The notes beneath the pieces are model-generated. The model did no database searches. It saw only the letters and a program-made list of their open reading frames with translations, and had not been told where the DNA came from. A program made the position numbers and the translations under genes. From Filimonas zeae (lineage in GTDB: Bacteria; Bacteroidota; Bacteroidia; Chitinophagales; Chitinophagaceae), in the NCBI RefSeq assembly GCF_014641615.1, contig NZ_BMIB01000004.1, forward strand, positions 124,001 to 188,000: a stretch of 64,000 nt of DNA, read 5' to 3'. Within the stretch, counting starts at the first letter, position 1. Each line of letters opens with the position of its first letter. This document shows positions 54,855 to 63,474 of the stretch, piece by piece.

Positions 54855-55415
54855 CTATACTTTATCCAGCGGATTACGCTTGTTGTTGCCAACGCTTTTA
54901 TAATGAGAAGGTGTAAGACCGGTTACCTGTTTAAACTGACTGCTTAAATGTGCCACGCTGCTGTAGCCCAGCTGGCCGGCAATTTCAGAAAGGGTATATT
55001 CATCGTACACCAGCAGTTCTTTTACGCGTTCTATTTTCTGGCGGATGAAGTATTTTTCAATAGTAATACCCTCCACTTCTGAAAAAAGGGCGCTGAGGTA
55101 ATTGTAATCGTAATGCAGTTCGGCAGCTATAATAGTGGAAAGGTTGGCAGATGGCTTTTCATCAGAACGATGTACCAGCCCTATAATGATGTTTTTGATT
55201 TTCTCCATCATCCGGCTTTTCCGGTCATCCATAATTTCAAAGCCCAAAGCCTTTAAATCAGTTTCCAGTTGCTGAAGCTGTTGCGGTGCTGGTGCCTGTG
55301 GTAATTCAATCTCGCCCAGTGTTACCTGAACAGGTGTAAGATTGTTTTTCTGCAACTGGTCTTTTACTACCATAATGCACCGGTCGCAAACCATGTTTTT
55401 TACAAAAAGCTTCAT
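54855..55415 (-). CDS. AraC-type regulator with heavy-metal-associated N terminus
   Basis: 186 residues. The first ~65 residues resemble an HMA domain with the metal-binding motif NMVCDRC (C10, C13). The C-terminal AraC HTH (about 85-180) includes YNYLSALFSEVEGITIEKYF and YTLSEIAGQLGYSSVAHLSS. A metal-sensing activator of the copA operon, 84 bases downstream, is the simplest reading. Compared with classical AraC proteins it is short because the usual cupin sensor is replaced by the small metal domain. Confidence 0.87.
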   Translation of the reverse strand: MKLFVKNMVCDRCIMVVKDQLQKNNLTPVQVTLGEIELPQAPAPQQLQQLETDLKALGFEIMDDRKSRMMEKIKNIIIGLVHRSDEKPSANLSTIIAAELHYDYNYLSALFSEVEGITIEKYFIRQKIERVKELLVYDEYTLSEIAGQLGYSSVAHLSSQFKQVTGLTPSHYKSVGNNKRNPLDKV

Positions 55416-55814
55416 AACTTACTGCTTGTGAAGTGTAAAATTAGCAGAGAAGCGGATTGGAGTATGCAATGGCAGCGGGCAGAATTTTGTTAACAAGGTT
55501 TTCACGTTTATACATTATCTTCGCCTTCACCAAAAAATGAAGGCCATTCTGTAGAAACAGACGGCCTCTAACGATTGCTTGCCATATGAAAAATCTTCAA
55601 AAATATTTTTGTATCGTGAGTAGCAATGTTTGCTGCTTTTGGCCTCTTCGATTGCTTCTTTGACGATTGCTTGCTGTATGTTTTATTTTGATAATGTAAA
55701 GGTATACTGCATTACAGCACCAAAAAACACAACTTATGAGTCATTTAACCATGTCAAAAACGTGAAAAAAAACACAAAACGCAGTCTGGCGCTGCGTTAC
55801 AGGAGAAAATAATT
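55416..55814. other. Intergenic region with overlapping hairpins and direct repeats
   Basis: 399 bases without a clear gene. GCCTTCA (55523-55529) pairs with TGAAGGC (55538-55544), and AGGCC (55541-55545), extended by TCTGT/ACAGA, pairs with GGCCT (55563-55567); the two stems share bases and exclude each other. GGCCTCT-(1-2)-CGATTGCTT occurs at 55563 and 55641, and ACGATTGCTTGC at 55571 and 55663. A promoter-like TTATACATTATCTTCG lies just before the first stem. It could be a small RNA or a leader, but nothing proves transcription. Confidence 0.35.
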
Positions 55815-57374
55815 ATGACGCCCAACCGGTTTACAGATGCACTTTTTCAACTGGTGATGTCCCTGGAAAAGTCTGAAAAAAGGCATTTTAAGCTATATAT
55901 TAAGAGAAGCTCGGCTAAAGAGGATCTGAAGATTGTACAGTTGTTTGATGTTCTGGATAAATTACCCGAATACGATGAGAAGCTGTTACTGAAAAAACTG
56001 CCTTCCATTCAAAAACCCCAGCTGGCCAACTTAAAAACCCACCTGTATAAGCAGCTGCTGGCAAGTTTACGGCTGCTGAAAACTACCGATAATATTGATT
56101 TACAATTGAGCGAGCAGCTGGATTATGCCCGTGTATTATATAATAAAGGCCTGAAACTACAGGGCTTAAAAATTCTGGAAAAGGCCAAGGAAATGGCCAA
56201 AGCCAATCATAAATACAATTTTCTGGCCCAGGTAATATCGCTGGAGAAGAAAATTGAAACCCTGCATATTACCCGCAGCTCGCAGGAGAGAACCGAAGTA
56301 TTAACCCAGGAAGCGCTGGAAATAAGCGGCCATATTGACCGTGTAGTAAAGCTGAGCAACCTGGCCCTGCTGCTGTACCGCTGGTATATTAAAAACGGGC
56401 ACGCCCGTAACGAGCAGGATGAACTGGCTATTAAAGCCTTTTTTAAAGAAAACCTGCCGGCAGATATTACCACCTATTCTGACTTTTATGTGAAGTTATA
56501 TTTGTACCAGAGCCATAACTGGTACGCGTTTATACGGCAGGACTTTTTAATGTACTACCGGTACAGTAAAAAGTGGATTGACCTGTTTAACGACCAGCCT
56601 GAAATGATTGGCGTGGAAACAGGGCACTATGTAAAAGGCATGCACAACCTGCTGAATGCCCATTTTGACTTGCGTAACTTTAAAGAGTTTCAGCATACGC
56701 TGAAGCAGTTTGAGCATTTTGCAGAAACACATGAAGCCAATACACACGACAACTTCCGCATTCACACTTTTATATACATACATGGTGCTAAGGTAAACTG
56801 GCACCTGATGACGGGTACTTTTAAAGAAGGCCTGGGCATGATTCCGGATATGGAAGTAAAGATGAATGAGTATGCCCTGTATATTGACAACCACCGTATG
56901 CTGGTGTTCAATTACAAAATAGCTACCATGTATTTTGGCAGTGGCGACTACAATACTGCCATTGACTACCTGCAGAAGATTATGAATGGTAATGCCGACC
57001 TGCGTATTGACCTGCAGTGTTACGCACGCCTGCTGCATATGATGGCGCATTACGAGCTGGGTAATTTTGAGATTATGGAATCGCTGATTAAATCGGTATA
57101 CCGTTACATGGCCAAAATGGAGAATGTAACTGTAGTAGAAGAGGAGATGTTCCGCTTTTTACGCCGCTCCTTCAACATCTCACCACGGGCGTTACAGCCT
57201 GAGCTGGAAAGCCTGCTGGAAAAGATTAAGAAGTTTGAGAAAAGCATGTTTGCCACCCGTTCTTTTGCCTACCTGGATATTATTTCGTGGATAGAAAGCA
57301 AGGTGCAGAAGAAAACCATGGGCGAAGTGATTTACAACAAATACCTGTTAAGCCGCCATAAGGGCAAAGCTTAG
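55815..57374 (+). CDS. Helical repeat protein of unknown function
   Basis: 519 residues, no signal peptide or membrane helix, almost wholly alpha-helical with TPR-like spacing (LDYARVLYNKGLKLQGLKIL, FNYKIATMYFGSGDYNTAID). A GGAG ribosome-binding site precedes the ATG by nine bases. Proteins of this size and style recur in Chitinophagaceae, but I know of no assigned function. Cytoplasmic scaffold is a guess. It is followed by a strong terminator. Confidence 0.8.
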   Translation: MTPNRFTDALFQLVMSLEKSEKRHFKLYIKRSSAKEDLKIVQLFDVLDKLPEYDEKLLLKKLPSIQKPQLANLKTHLYKQLLASLRLLKTTDNIDLQLSEQLDYARVLYNKGLKLQGLKILEKAKEMAKANHKYNFLAQVISLEKKIETLHITRSSQERTEVLTQEALEISGHIDRVVKLSNLALLLYRWYIKNGHARNEQDELAIKAFFKENLPADITTYSDFYVKLYLYQSHNWYAFIRQDFLMYYRYSKKWIDLFNDQPEMIGVETGHYVKGMHNLLNAHFDLRNFKEFQHTLKQFEHFAETHEANTHDNFRIHTFIYIHGAKVNWHLMTGTFKEGLGMIPDMEVKMNEYALYIDNHRMLVFNYKIATMYFGSGDYNTAIDYLQKIMNGNADLRIDLQCYARLLHMMAHYELGNFEIMESLIKSVYRYMAKMENVTVVEEEMFRFLRRSFNISPRALQPELESLLEKIKKFEKSMFATRSFAYLDIISWIESKVQKKTMGEVIYNKYLLSRHKGKA

Positions 57375-57412
57375 CTTTCTACCGCCTTTCCCCCACCTAC
57401 CGCATTATATTT

Positions 57413-57449
57413 CATGGGCTGCTGTTACTTAACAGCAGCCCATGTTTTT
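57413..57449 (+). terminator. Strong intrinsic terminator
   Basis: A perfect 15-bp stem (57413-57427 with 57430-57444) with a CT loop and a following TTTTT. A second 9-bp hairpin, GGTAAAACC/GGTTTTACC, follows at 57451-57475. Confidence 0.88.
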
Positions 57450-57598
57450 GGGTAAAACCTTTTCCGGGTTTTACCGCTTAGCCAGTTTTTTTTATTTTAC
57501 ACCGTCAGCCTGAACATAGCCCCTTCCGCATATGTGGCTGCCTGTTCTGTACATCCAACAGAATTTCAACATTGCTGCTATAGACCAAAACAGTATTT

Positions 57599-59602
57599 AT
57601 GACAAAAAAGAATTTTCTCTTTTGGCTGGTATTGCTTTGTCTGTTGCCGGGGGGCCTTACTGCAAAGGACTTTCAGCACACAGGCAGTGGTATGCTGGTG
57701 GAAGACACCGCTACAATAAACCGTATGCTGGAACGGGCTTATTTATTACGGGAACGTAATACAGACAGCGCTTTGTATTTAAACAATCTGGCGCTTGCCA
57801 GTGCCCGGCAGCTGCACTACGATGCAGGCATTTGTGACGCCTGGCTGGGCCTGAGCCGCACCCATGCTATTCTTAACCAGAACGAGCTGTCTATTGCAGA
57901 CACCCGCAACGCACTGCGTTATTGTACCCACCCACAGAAGAAATATGAGCAGGAAGCCAATGCCTACCTGTCGCTGGCATTTGTATACTACTACGAAGGC
58001 CGTTACGACTCCTGCGCCTGGTACCGGTATAAGGCATTAAACCTGGTAGAAACCGGTAGTATTAAAAACCTGCAGGTACAACTTACTGCCTACTCCAGCG
58101 TACTGCAGTTCTGGATTACGGTACATAGCGATATACGCAATGATGCTTATATCCAGAACATTATGCGGCACATTAATGATATTGAAAAAACTGCCATTGC
58201 CACAGGCGACAGTGCCAGCTTAGCAGAAGTATATTTCAGAAAAGCCAGCTATTACGGTAGCTGTGGACAAGGTGATTCTCTGCGCTATTACAGCAATCTT
58301 ACTATAGACATGGCCCAACGTCTGAAATCTACCCCTTCTGTAACCATAGCCAGCCTGCTGAATAGCGGTGAAAGTTACCTGGACGAAAACCGGCCCGAAG
58401 AGGCACTGGCATTTTTTCGCAGAGCCATTGCAGAAGTACCGGAAAAGAACAAAGAACAGAACCGCTTTTATCTGTATGCGCTTTTTGACATAGGGGATGC
58501 CTATTTTCAGCAAAAGAAATACACCCTGGCTATAGAAACCCTGGAGCGTGCATTGCAGCAGGCGCAGCAGCTGGGGCATTTACTGGCAACCGATTTCCCC
58601 AACCACACACTGGCCCTGGCCTATAACGCTACGGGTAATTATGCAAAATCGGCCTGGCACTGGAGCGTATACTCAGGCATGCGCGATAGCATGACGCGGG
58701 AGAAGAAAATGGAACTGGTGTATAACGTGGAAATGAAATACCGGCTGGCAGATAAGGAAAGAGAGCTGGCACAGAAAGAGCTGTCGATAGCCATTAATGA
58801 AAACAAGATCAAAATCAGGAATATCTGGATAGGCATTATTCTCACTTTTACCACGCTGATAATAGTATTGGGTTTGCTGTTCTTCCGCAATAACAAAAAC
58901 AAGCAGAAACTACAATCGGAGAAAATAAGAAACCTGCATCAGGAACTGGCCATCGGTAACCTGCAGGCAATGATTGCAGGCGAGGAAAAAGAACGCAGTC
59001 GTATTGCCCGCGACCTGCACGATGGCATGGGAGGCACACTGGCTGTAATACGCACACGTTTGAGCAACGTGTTCAGAAAAGTGGAAACAGACAACGTGCA
59101 GGCGCAAACGGATATGACAGACATTCTGCTGTTACTGGAAGAGGCATCGGCCGAGTTAAGGAAAACCGCACACAACCTGATGCCGGAGATATTATTACGT
59201 GAAGGGCTAACCAACGCTACCCTCCTTTTTTGCGAGCGTATACGCAAAGGGTATATGCTGGAAATTACCACAGAAATATGGGGTGAGCAACGGAGACTAC
59301 CGGACGATCTGGAGCTGATAGCTTACCGTATTATACAGGAACTGATACACAATATTCAGAAACATGCACGCGCCACCCAGGCATTGGTGCAGATAGTATA
59401 CCACACATCCGTAATGTCTGTTACAGTGGAAGATAACGGCACGGGCATTCATGAAAACAATACCGGGCAAAATGAGGGTACCGGCTTAAAGAACATACGG
59501 GAAAGAGTAACCTCGCTACATGGCGTAATGGATATATCGGCTACCGCAGGTAAAGGCACCAGTATTTACATAGAATTGCCGTTGGATGATACCGGTGTAT
59601 AA
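57599..59602 (+). CDS. TPR-containing sensor histidine kinase (HisKA_3)
   Basis: 667 residues. Signal peptide (about 1-22), a periplasmic TPR region (about 40-400, e.g. ALAFFRRAIAEVPEKNKEQN), one membrane helix (about 405-428, IWIGIILTFTTLIIVLGLLF), a coiled linker, the phosphoacceptor H474 in RIARDLHDGMGG, then the ATPase with N box ELIHNIQKHARA near 580 and G boxes VEDNGTGI and GTGLKNIRERV. It would phosphorylate a NarL-type regulator, but none adjoins it. The end is followed by a perfect 16-bp hairpin. Confidence 0.93.
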   Translation: MTKKNFLFWLVLLCLLPGGLTAKDFQHTGSGMLVEDTATINRMLERAYLLRERNTDSALYLNNLALASARQLHYDAGICDAWLGLSRTHAILNQNELSIADTRNALRYCTHPQKKYEQEANAYLSLAFVYYYEGRYDSCAWYRYKALNLVETGSIKNLQVQLTAYSSVLQFWITVHSDIRNDAYIQNIMRHINDIEKTAIATGDSASLAEVYFRKASYYGSCGQGDSLRYYSNLTIDMAQRLKSTPSVTIASLLNSGESYLDENRPEEALAFFRRAIAEVPEKNKEQNRFYLYALFDIGDAYFQQKKYTLAIETLERALQQAQQLGHLLATDFPNHTLALAYNATGNYAKSAWHWSVYSGMRDSMTREKKMELVYNVEMKYRLADKERELAQKELSIAINENKIKIRNIWIGIILTFTTLIIVLGLLFFRNNKNKQKLQSEKIRNLHQELAIGNLQAMIAGEEKERSRIARDLHDGMGGTLAVIRTRLSNVFRKVETDNVQAQTDMTDILLLLEEASAELRKTAHNLMPEILLREGLTNATLLFCERIRKGYMLEITTEIWGEQRRLPDDLELIAYRIIQELIHNIQKHARATQALVQIVYHTSVMSVTVEDNGTGIHENNTGQNEGTGLKNIRERVTSLHGVMDISATAGKGTSIYIELPLDDTGV

Positions 59603-59607
59603 ACAAA

Positions 59608-59641
59608 AAGCCGTAAAAGCAGCGGGCTGCTTTTACGGCTT
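59608..59641. terminator. Bidirectional terminator
   Basis: A perfect 16-bp stem, 59608-59623 with 59626-59641, with a GG loop, lies between the kinase gene and the convergent arabinofuranosidase gene. Confidence 0.88.
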
Positions 59642-59656
59642 CGTTCCATCAGTTTA

Positions 59657-61621
59657 CTACAATTTTACTTTTAGTACTGTAAAGGAATAAGGCGCCAGTG
59701 TAAGTGCTACCTTTTTGTTCTTTACAGCTACGGTTGATTGTTGTGGTGCAATATTATCCGGCTTCTCAAAGCTGTTTACGCTTTCCAGATCGCCCTTCAG
59801 CACAATACAATCTGCTACTGTTGCTGTTTTTTTAACCCCTTCCAGCGCCAACACATTGTTTTGTGCTTTAGCAGAAACGTTGGCTATTTTAATAATCAGC
59901 TCTTTTGTTTTTTCGTCTACAGCAGCCGTTGCATACAAGCTATCCTGCCCCGCAAGTGCTTTGCCTTCCCACGTAAGTGGCACCACCTGTGTACCCTTGT
60001 TTAATGAATACAGCTTTTGTACATGGTAATCGGGTGTGCCATATACCTGCAGGTTGTTTACCCATATTAAATCGGGCGACCACTGCCAGGCATCGGTATT
60101 AGCAAACAGCGGCGCATAAGAAGCCATGTTTACCACTGCAGCATTACGCTCCAGTCCGGTCATAAACGCAGCTTCGGCCAACGCTGTTCTCCAGCTGTTT
60201 ACGTTATTAGTACCACCGGTAATTTTGGCATGGGCTGCATACTCGCCGGCAAATATCTTGCTGCCTTTTCTATCATAACTATCGTAACGGCTGGCATTAG
60301 ATAAAAACCAATCGGGTGAGCGATAGTAATGTTCATCAATAATGTCTGCATTCATACTGCGCAGCTCACCGTTCAGGTAATTAAAACGCTCATTATCAGG
60401 ATCTGTTCCCGAACTGTTTACCAGCTTAATATCCGGATACTTTGCTTTCAGCGCTTTGGTAAACACTTTAACACGCTCAATGTACTGGGGACCCCAGTTT
60501 TCGTTACCCACACCCAGCATTTTTAAATGAAAAGGTTGTGGATGGCCCATGGATGCACGCACTTTGCCCCATTGCGTGGTAACATCGCCATTGGCAAACT
60601 CAATTAAATCCAATGCATCCTGTACATAAGGATCTAAGTCTTCCAGCGGTACCAGTTCAGAAGTATTGAACTGGCAGGCCATACCGCAGTTTAATATAGG
60701 CAGGGGTTCTGCACCAATATCTTCTGCCAGCTGAAAATATTCAAAGAAGCCGAGGCCAAATGTTTGAAAGTAATCAGGTGCTGCTTTGTGTGGAAATTCA
60801 ATATTCCAGCGGTTCATAATCAGTTGCCTTTCTTCAACCGGCCCTATTGTTTTTTTCCACTGGTATCTGTTGGCCAGGTCTACCCCTTCCACAATACAAC
60901 CGCCGGGAAAACGGATAAAGCCAGGCTTCATATCGGCCAGCATTTGTACCATATCGCCCCGCATTCCGCCGGATCTGTTTTTCCACGTATCTCCGGGAAA
61001 CAACGAAATCATATCTACATCTATTACACCGGTACCTTCCAGCCAGATATACAATTTAGCTTTGGGATCTGCCGCAACAGACTGAAAACTTACGGATTGT
61101 TTGTGCCAGGCAGCACCACTTTCTGCCGGCTTAATTACGGTTTGGCCCAGCGATTCACCTTTGCTGTTAATAAGGCTCAGGTGCATAGTAATACCGGGAG
61201 CAGCCTGGCGGTAGAGGAAAGAAAAATCGTAACGCAGGTCTTTTTTAATACCCATGCCTCTGAAACCTTCGTTGGTAAGTTCCAGATCGCCCTTAACGGC
61301 ATTGCGGGCAGTTAAACGTAAAAAGCGCGGGTTGTTGGTAGCTTCTTTACGCGAGAGTACCAGTATATCTCCCTCCTGTTTGCGCTTTACCGACCAGCCC
61401 ATCAGTGGCTTAAAAAACTCAAACGAACGGTTCTTTACCAGTTCTGCATAAATGCCTCCATCGGCACCAAAATTAATGTCTTCAAAAAATACCCCCCACA
61501 TAGTGGATTGTATAGGCGCAACAGGCTCATTTACTTTTACGGTAAATGTTTTCTGCGCCACGGCCAGCCCCATACACAAGCTTGTTGCCAGCGATAAACC
61601 AATGATCTTCTTCTTTTGCAT
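59657..61621 (-). CDS. GH51 alpha-L-arabinofuranosidase
   Basis: 654 residues with a signal peptide (ending GLAVAQ). A carbohydrate-binding-like beta insert (about 80-210) precedes the barrel. Acid/base E374 lies in LGVGNENWGPQ and the nucleophile E460 in FAGEYAAH; FIRFPGGCIVEG and the C-terminal beta domain also fit the family. It removes terminal arabinofuranosyl residues from arabinoxylan or arabinan. Probably periplasmic or surface-located. Not clustered with transporters or other glycosidases here; a divergent cytochrome c gene begins 194 bases away. Confidence 0.93.
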   Translation of the reverse strand: MQKKKIIGLSLATSLCMGLAVAQKTFTVKVNEPVAPIQSTMWGVFFEDINFGADGGIYAELVKNRSFEFFKPLMGWSVKRKQEGDILVLSRKEATNNPRFLRLTARNAVKGDLELTNEGFRGMGIKKDLRYDFSFLYRQAAPGITMHLSLINSKGESLGQTVIKPAESGAAWHKQSVSFQSVAADPKAKLYIWLEGTGVIDVDMISLFPGDTWKNRSGGMRGDMVQMLADMKPGFIRFPGGCIVEGVDLANRYQWKKTIGPVEERQLIMNRWNIEFPHKAAPDYFQTFGLGFFEYFQLAEDIGAEPLPILNCGMACQFNTSELVPLEDLDPYVQDALDLIEFANGDVTTQWGKVRASMGHPQPFHLKMLGVGNENWGPQYIERVKVFTKALKAKYPDIKLVNSSGTDPDNERFNYLNGELRSMNADIIDEHYYRSPDWFLSNASRYDSYDRKGSKIFAGEYAAHAKITGGTNNVNSWRTALAEAAFMTGLERNAAVVNMASYAPLFANTDAWQWSPDLIWVNNLQVYGTPDYHVQKLYSLNKGTQVVPLTWEGKALAGQDSLYATAAVDEKTKELIIKIANVSAKAQNNVLALEGVKKTATVADCIVLKGDLESVNSFEKPDNIAPQQSTVAVKNKKVALTLAPYSFTVLKVKL

Positions 61622-61790
61622 ACACTACTGAGTTCAGCGGATTTTACTGGTTGAAAATAAGATGATTACACGAAGCTGCCTGCTATGGCAATATATGGCC
61701 TGCGGTGCTGCAATCGGATAATTATCAATTTGACATTTATTGCAACTAAAGTAAGGCATTTTGGGGTTTTACTATTCCATTTTTTTGGAG

Positions 61791-61798
61791 TAGGTTTG
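61791..61798 (+). promoter_or_regulatory. Possible -7 element of the cytochrome c gene
   Basis: TAGGTTTG matches TAnnTTTG and lies 18 bases before the ATG at 61816. The nearest upstream TTTG is 27 bases away, longer than usual. Confidence 0.4.
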
Positions 61799-61815
61799 AA
61801 ACCTCGCACGTTTTT

Positions 61816-62244
61816 ATGAAAAAATTGATAGTGATAGTATTAGGTGCTTTTGCCATAAAGGCGCAGGCACAAACCACAGCCTCCGCCAGCAATGCCACCT
61901 TACAAAGCTCCGTTGCACGCGGTAAAACAGTATATACCACCTATTGCCTTGCCTGCCACCAGGCCAATGGCGGCGGTGTACCCAACCTGAACCCGCCACT
62001 TGCCAAAACCAGTTTTGTATTGGGAGACAAGAAAAAGCTGGTTAGTATTTTATTAAAGGGCATGAATGAAGAAGTGGAAATTGATGGCAACTACTATTCT
62101 AATACCATGCCTGCCCAGGCATTTCTGAAAGATCAGGAGCTGGCAGATGTGCTTACTTATATACGCAACAGTTTTGGTAATAAAGCCACCGCGGTGACAG
62201 TTGCAGAAGTAAAAGCAGCACGGAAAACGGTAGCTGCACATTAA
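61816..62244 (+). CDS. Small c-type cytochrome
   Basis: 142 residues with a signal peptide (about 1-19, ending AQAQ). One haem site, CLACH at 44-48, and an axial Met probably in SNTMPAQAF near 98, followed by the class I C-terminal helix (LKDQELADVLTYIRNSFGN). It is a periplasmic electron carrier of the kind often found beside dehydrogenases; no partner adjoins it. It ends three bases before the end of the convergent monooxygenase gene. Confidence 0.92.
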   Translation: MKKLIVIVLGAFAIKAQAQTTASASNATLQSSVARGKTVYTTYCLACHQANGGGVPNLNPPLAKTSFVLGDKKKLVSILLKGMNEEVEIDGNYYSNTMPAQAFLKDQELADVLTYIRNSFGNKATAVTVAEVKAARKTVAAH

Positions 62245-62247
62245 GCG

Positions 62248-63375
62248 CTAACCGACGTTTTCTGCCAGCATGGGAACCTTTTCCAATACAGGATTGTACA
62301 CCCTTTTGAATACAAAAGCAGGCGTTATTCTGGCCCCCAGAAGCATTGCTTTATCCAGCACTTTGTTGGGTTGATGCATTAGTTTGCCTAAGCGCCAGCT
62401 TTGCTGTACAATCTTGTTTACTTTGGCTTCCCGCAGCCGCTGGTATTGCCTGAAAACCTCATCTATACTGCCATGCTGGTGCCGGCCTAACAGGCTGCTC
62501 AGTACATATACATCTTCTATAGCCAGGCAGGCCCCGTTAGCCAGGTTAGGCGTGGTAGGGTGAATAGCATCGCCCACCAGTACCGTGTTATTTTTAAACC
62601 AGGGAATGCGCCTGTCTGCCGGTTTAATATCCTGCAGGTAATTACAGTAAATATTGTCAGTAGCGTGAATAATCATATTTACCACCGGATGGTAAGCAGC
62701 AAACTGCTTCATCAGCATTTGCCTTGCTGCTGCCGAGGGTATTATTACCTTACCCGCATCGCCCTGTGTAATGGCATACCAGCTGTAATAGTTGCCCCGG
62801 TTGTGTATAATAGCAAAGCGCAGATTGCTTCCGATAATATCGTGATAGGTATTCTTAAAATCTTCCGGTAAAGGCATACACGCAATGCCACGCCATAATA
62901 CCTGCCCGCTGTTGCGGATAGGAATATCATGAAACAGGGCTCCTCTGATAGCAGAATGAATGCCATCGGCAGCCACAACTACTTCACGCTCCTCCACTGC
63001 ATAAGCAGCCGGAAAACGGGAGCTGAGTTGTAATCTGTTTTTATCAATACGGCTGAACAGCAGCTCGTGCAGTTGTTTTCTGTTTACACTTAAAGCAGGC
63101 TTTGCCAGTTGAAACTCTTTTAAGGTTTCCAGTTTTTTATCTGCAAAACGAAATTGTGCAATTTCACATCCCATTAAACGGATAGCCGGCAGTAGTTCCA
63201 GTTTTTCAAGAATAGGGAATATGTTATTGCTTAGGCCAATACCTACATCGTTATAAGAGATCTTAGCATCCTGCTCGTGCAGCGTATAGGGTATGCCCTG
63301 CTGTTGCAGGCATAAAGCCATAGTTAAGCCGGCAATACCTGCGCCGGCAATATGTACATGGTGAATTAAGGGCAT
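62248..63375 (-). CDS. FAD-dependent monooxygenase
   Basis: 375 residues. The N-terminal FAD motif is GAGIAGLTMALCLQQQGI; the DG motif is VVAADGIHSAIRG and the second FAD motif is VLVGDAIHPTTPNLANGACL. This is the PHBH/UbiH-type flavin hydroxylase family, which adds oxygen to aromatic or polyene substrates using NAD(P)H. The substrate is not indicated by the neighbours. Confidence 0.9.
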   Translation of the reverse strand: MPLIHHVHIAGAGIAGLTMALCLQQQGIPYTLHEQDAKISYNDVGIGLSNNIFPILEKLELLPAIRLMGCEIAQFRFADKKLETLKEFQLAKPALSVNRKQLHELLFSRIDKNRLQLSSRFPAAYAVEEREVVVAADGIHSAIRGALFHDIPIRNSGQVLWRGIACMPLPEDFKNTYHDIIGSNLRFAIIHNRGNYYSWYAITQGDAGKVIIPSAAARQMLMKQFAAYHPVVNMIIHATDNIYCNYLQDIKPADRRIPWFKNNTVLVGDAIHPTTPNLANGACLAIEDVYVLSSLLGRHQHGSIDEVFRQYQRLREAKVNKIVQQSWRLGKLMHQPNKVLDKAMLLGARITPAFVFKRVYNPVLEKVPMLAENVG

Positions 63376-63474
63376 AGCGTATTAAAAGGATGAGCATAAA
63401 AACACCCGGATATAGAGATATCCCGGTCATACACATGAGAAAAAAAAATATTATTGAATTGAAAAATTTTCATT

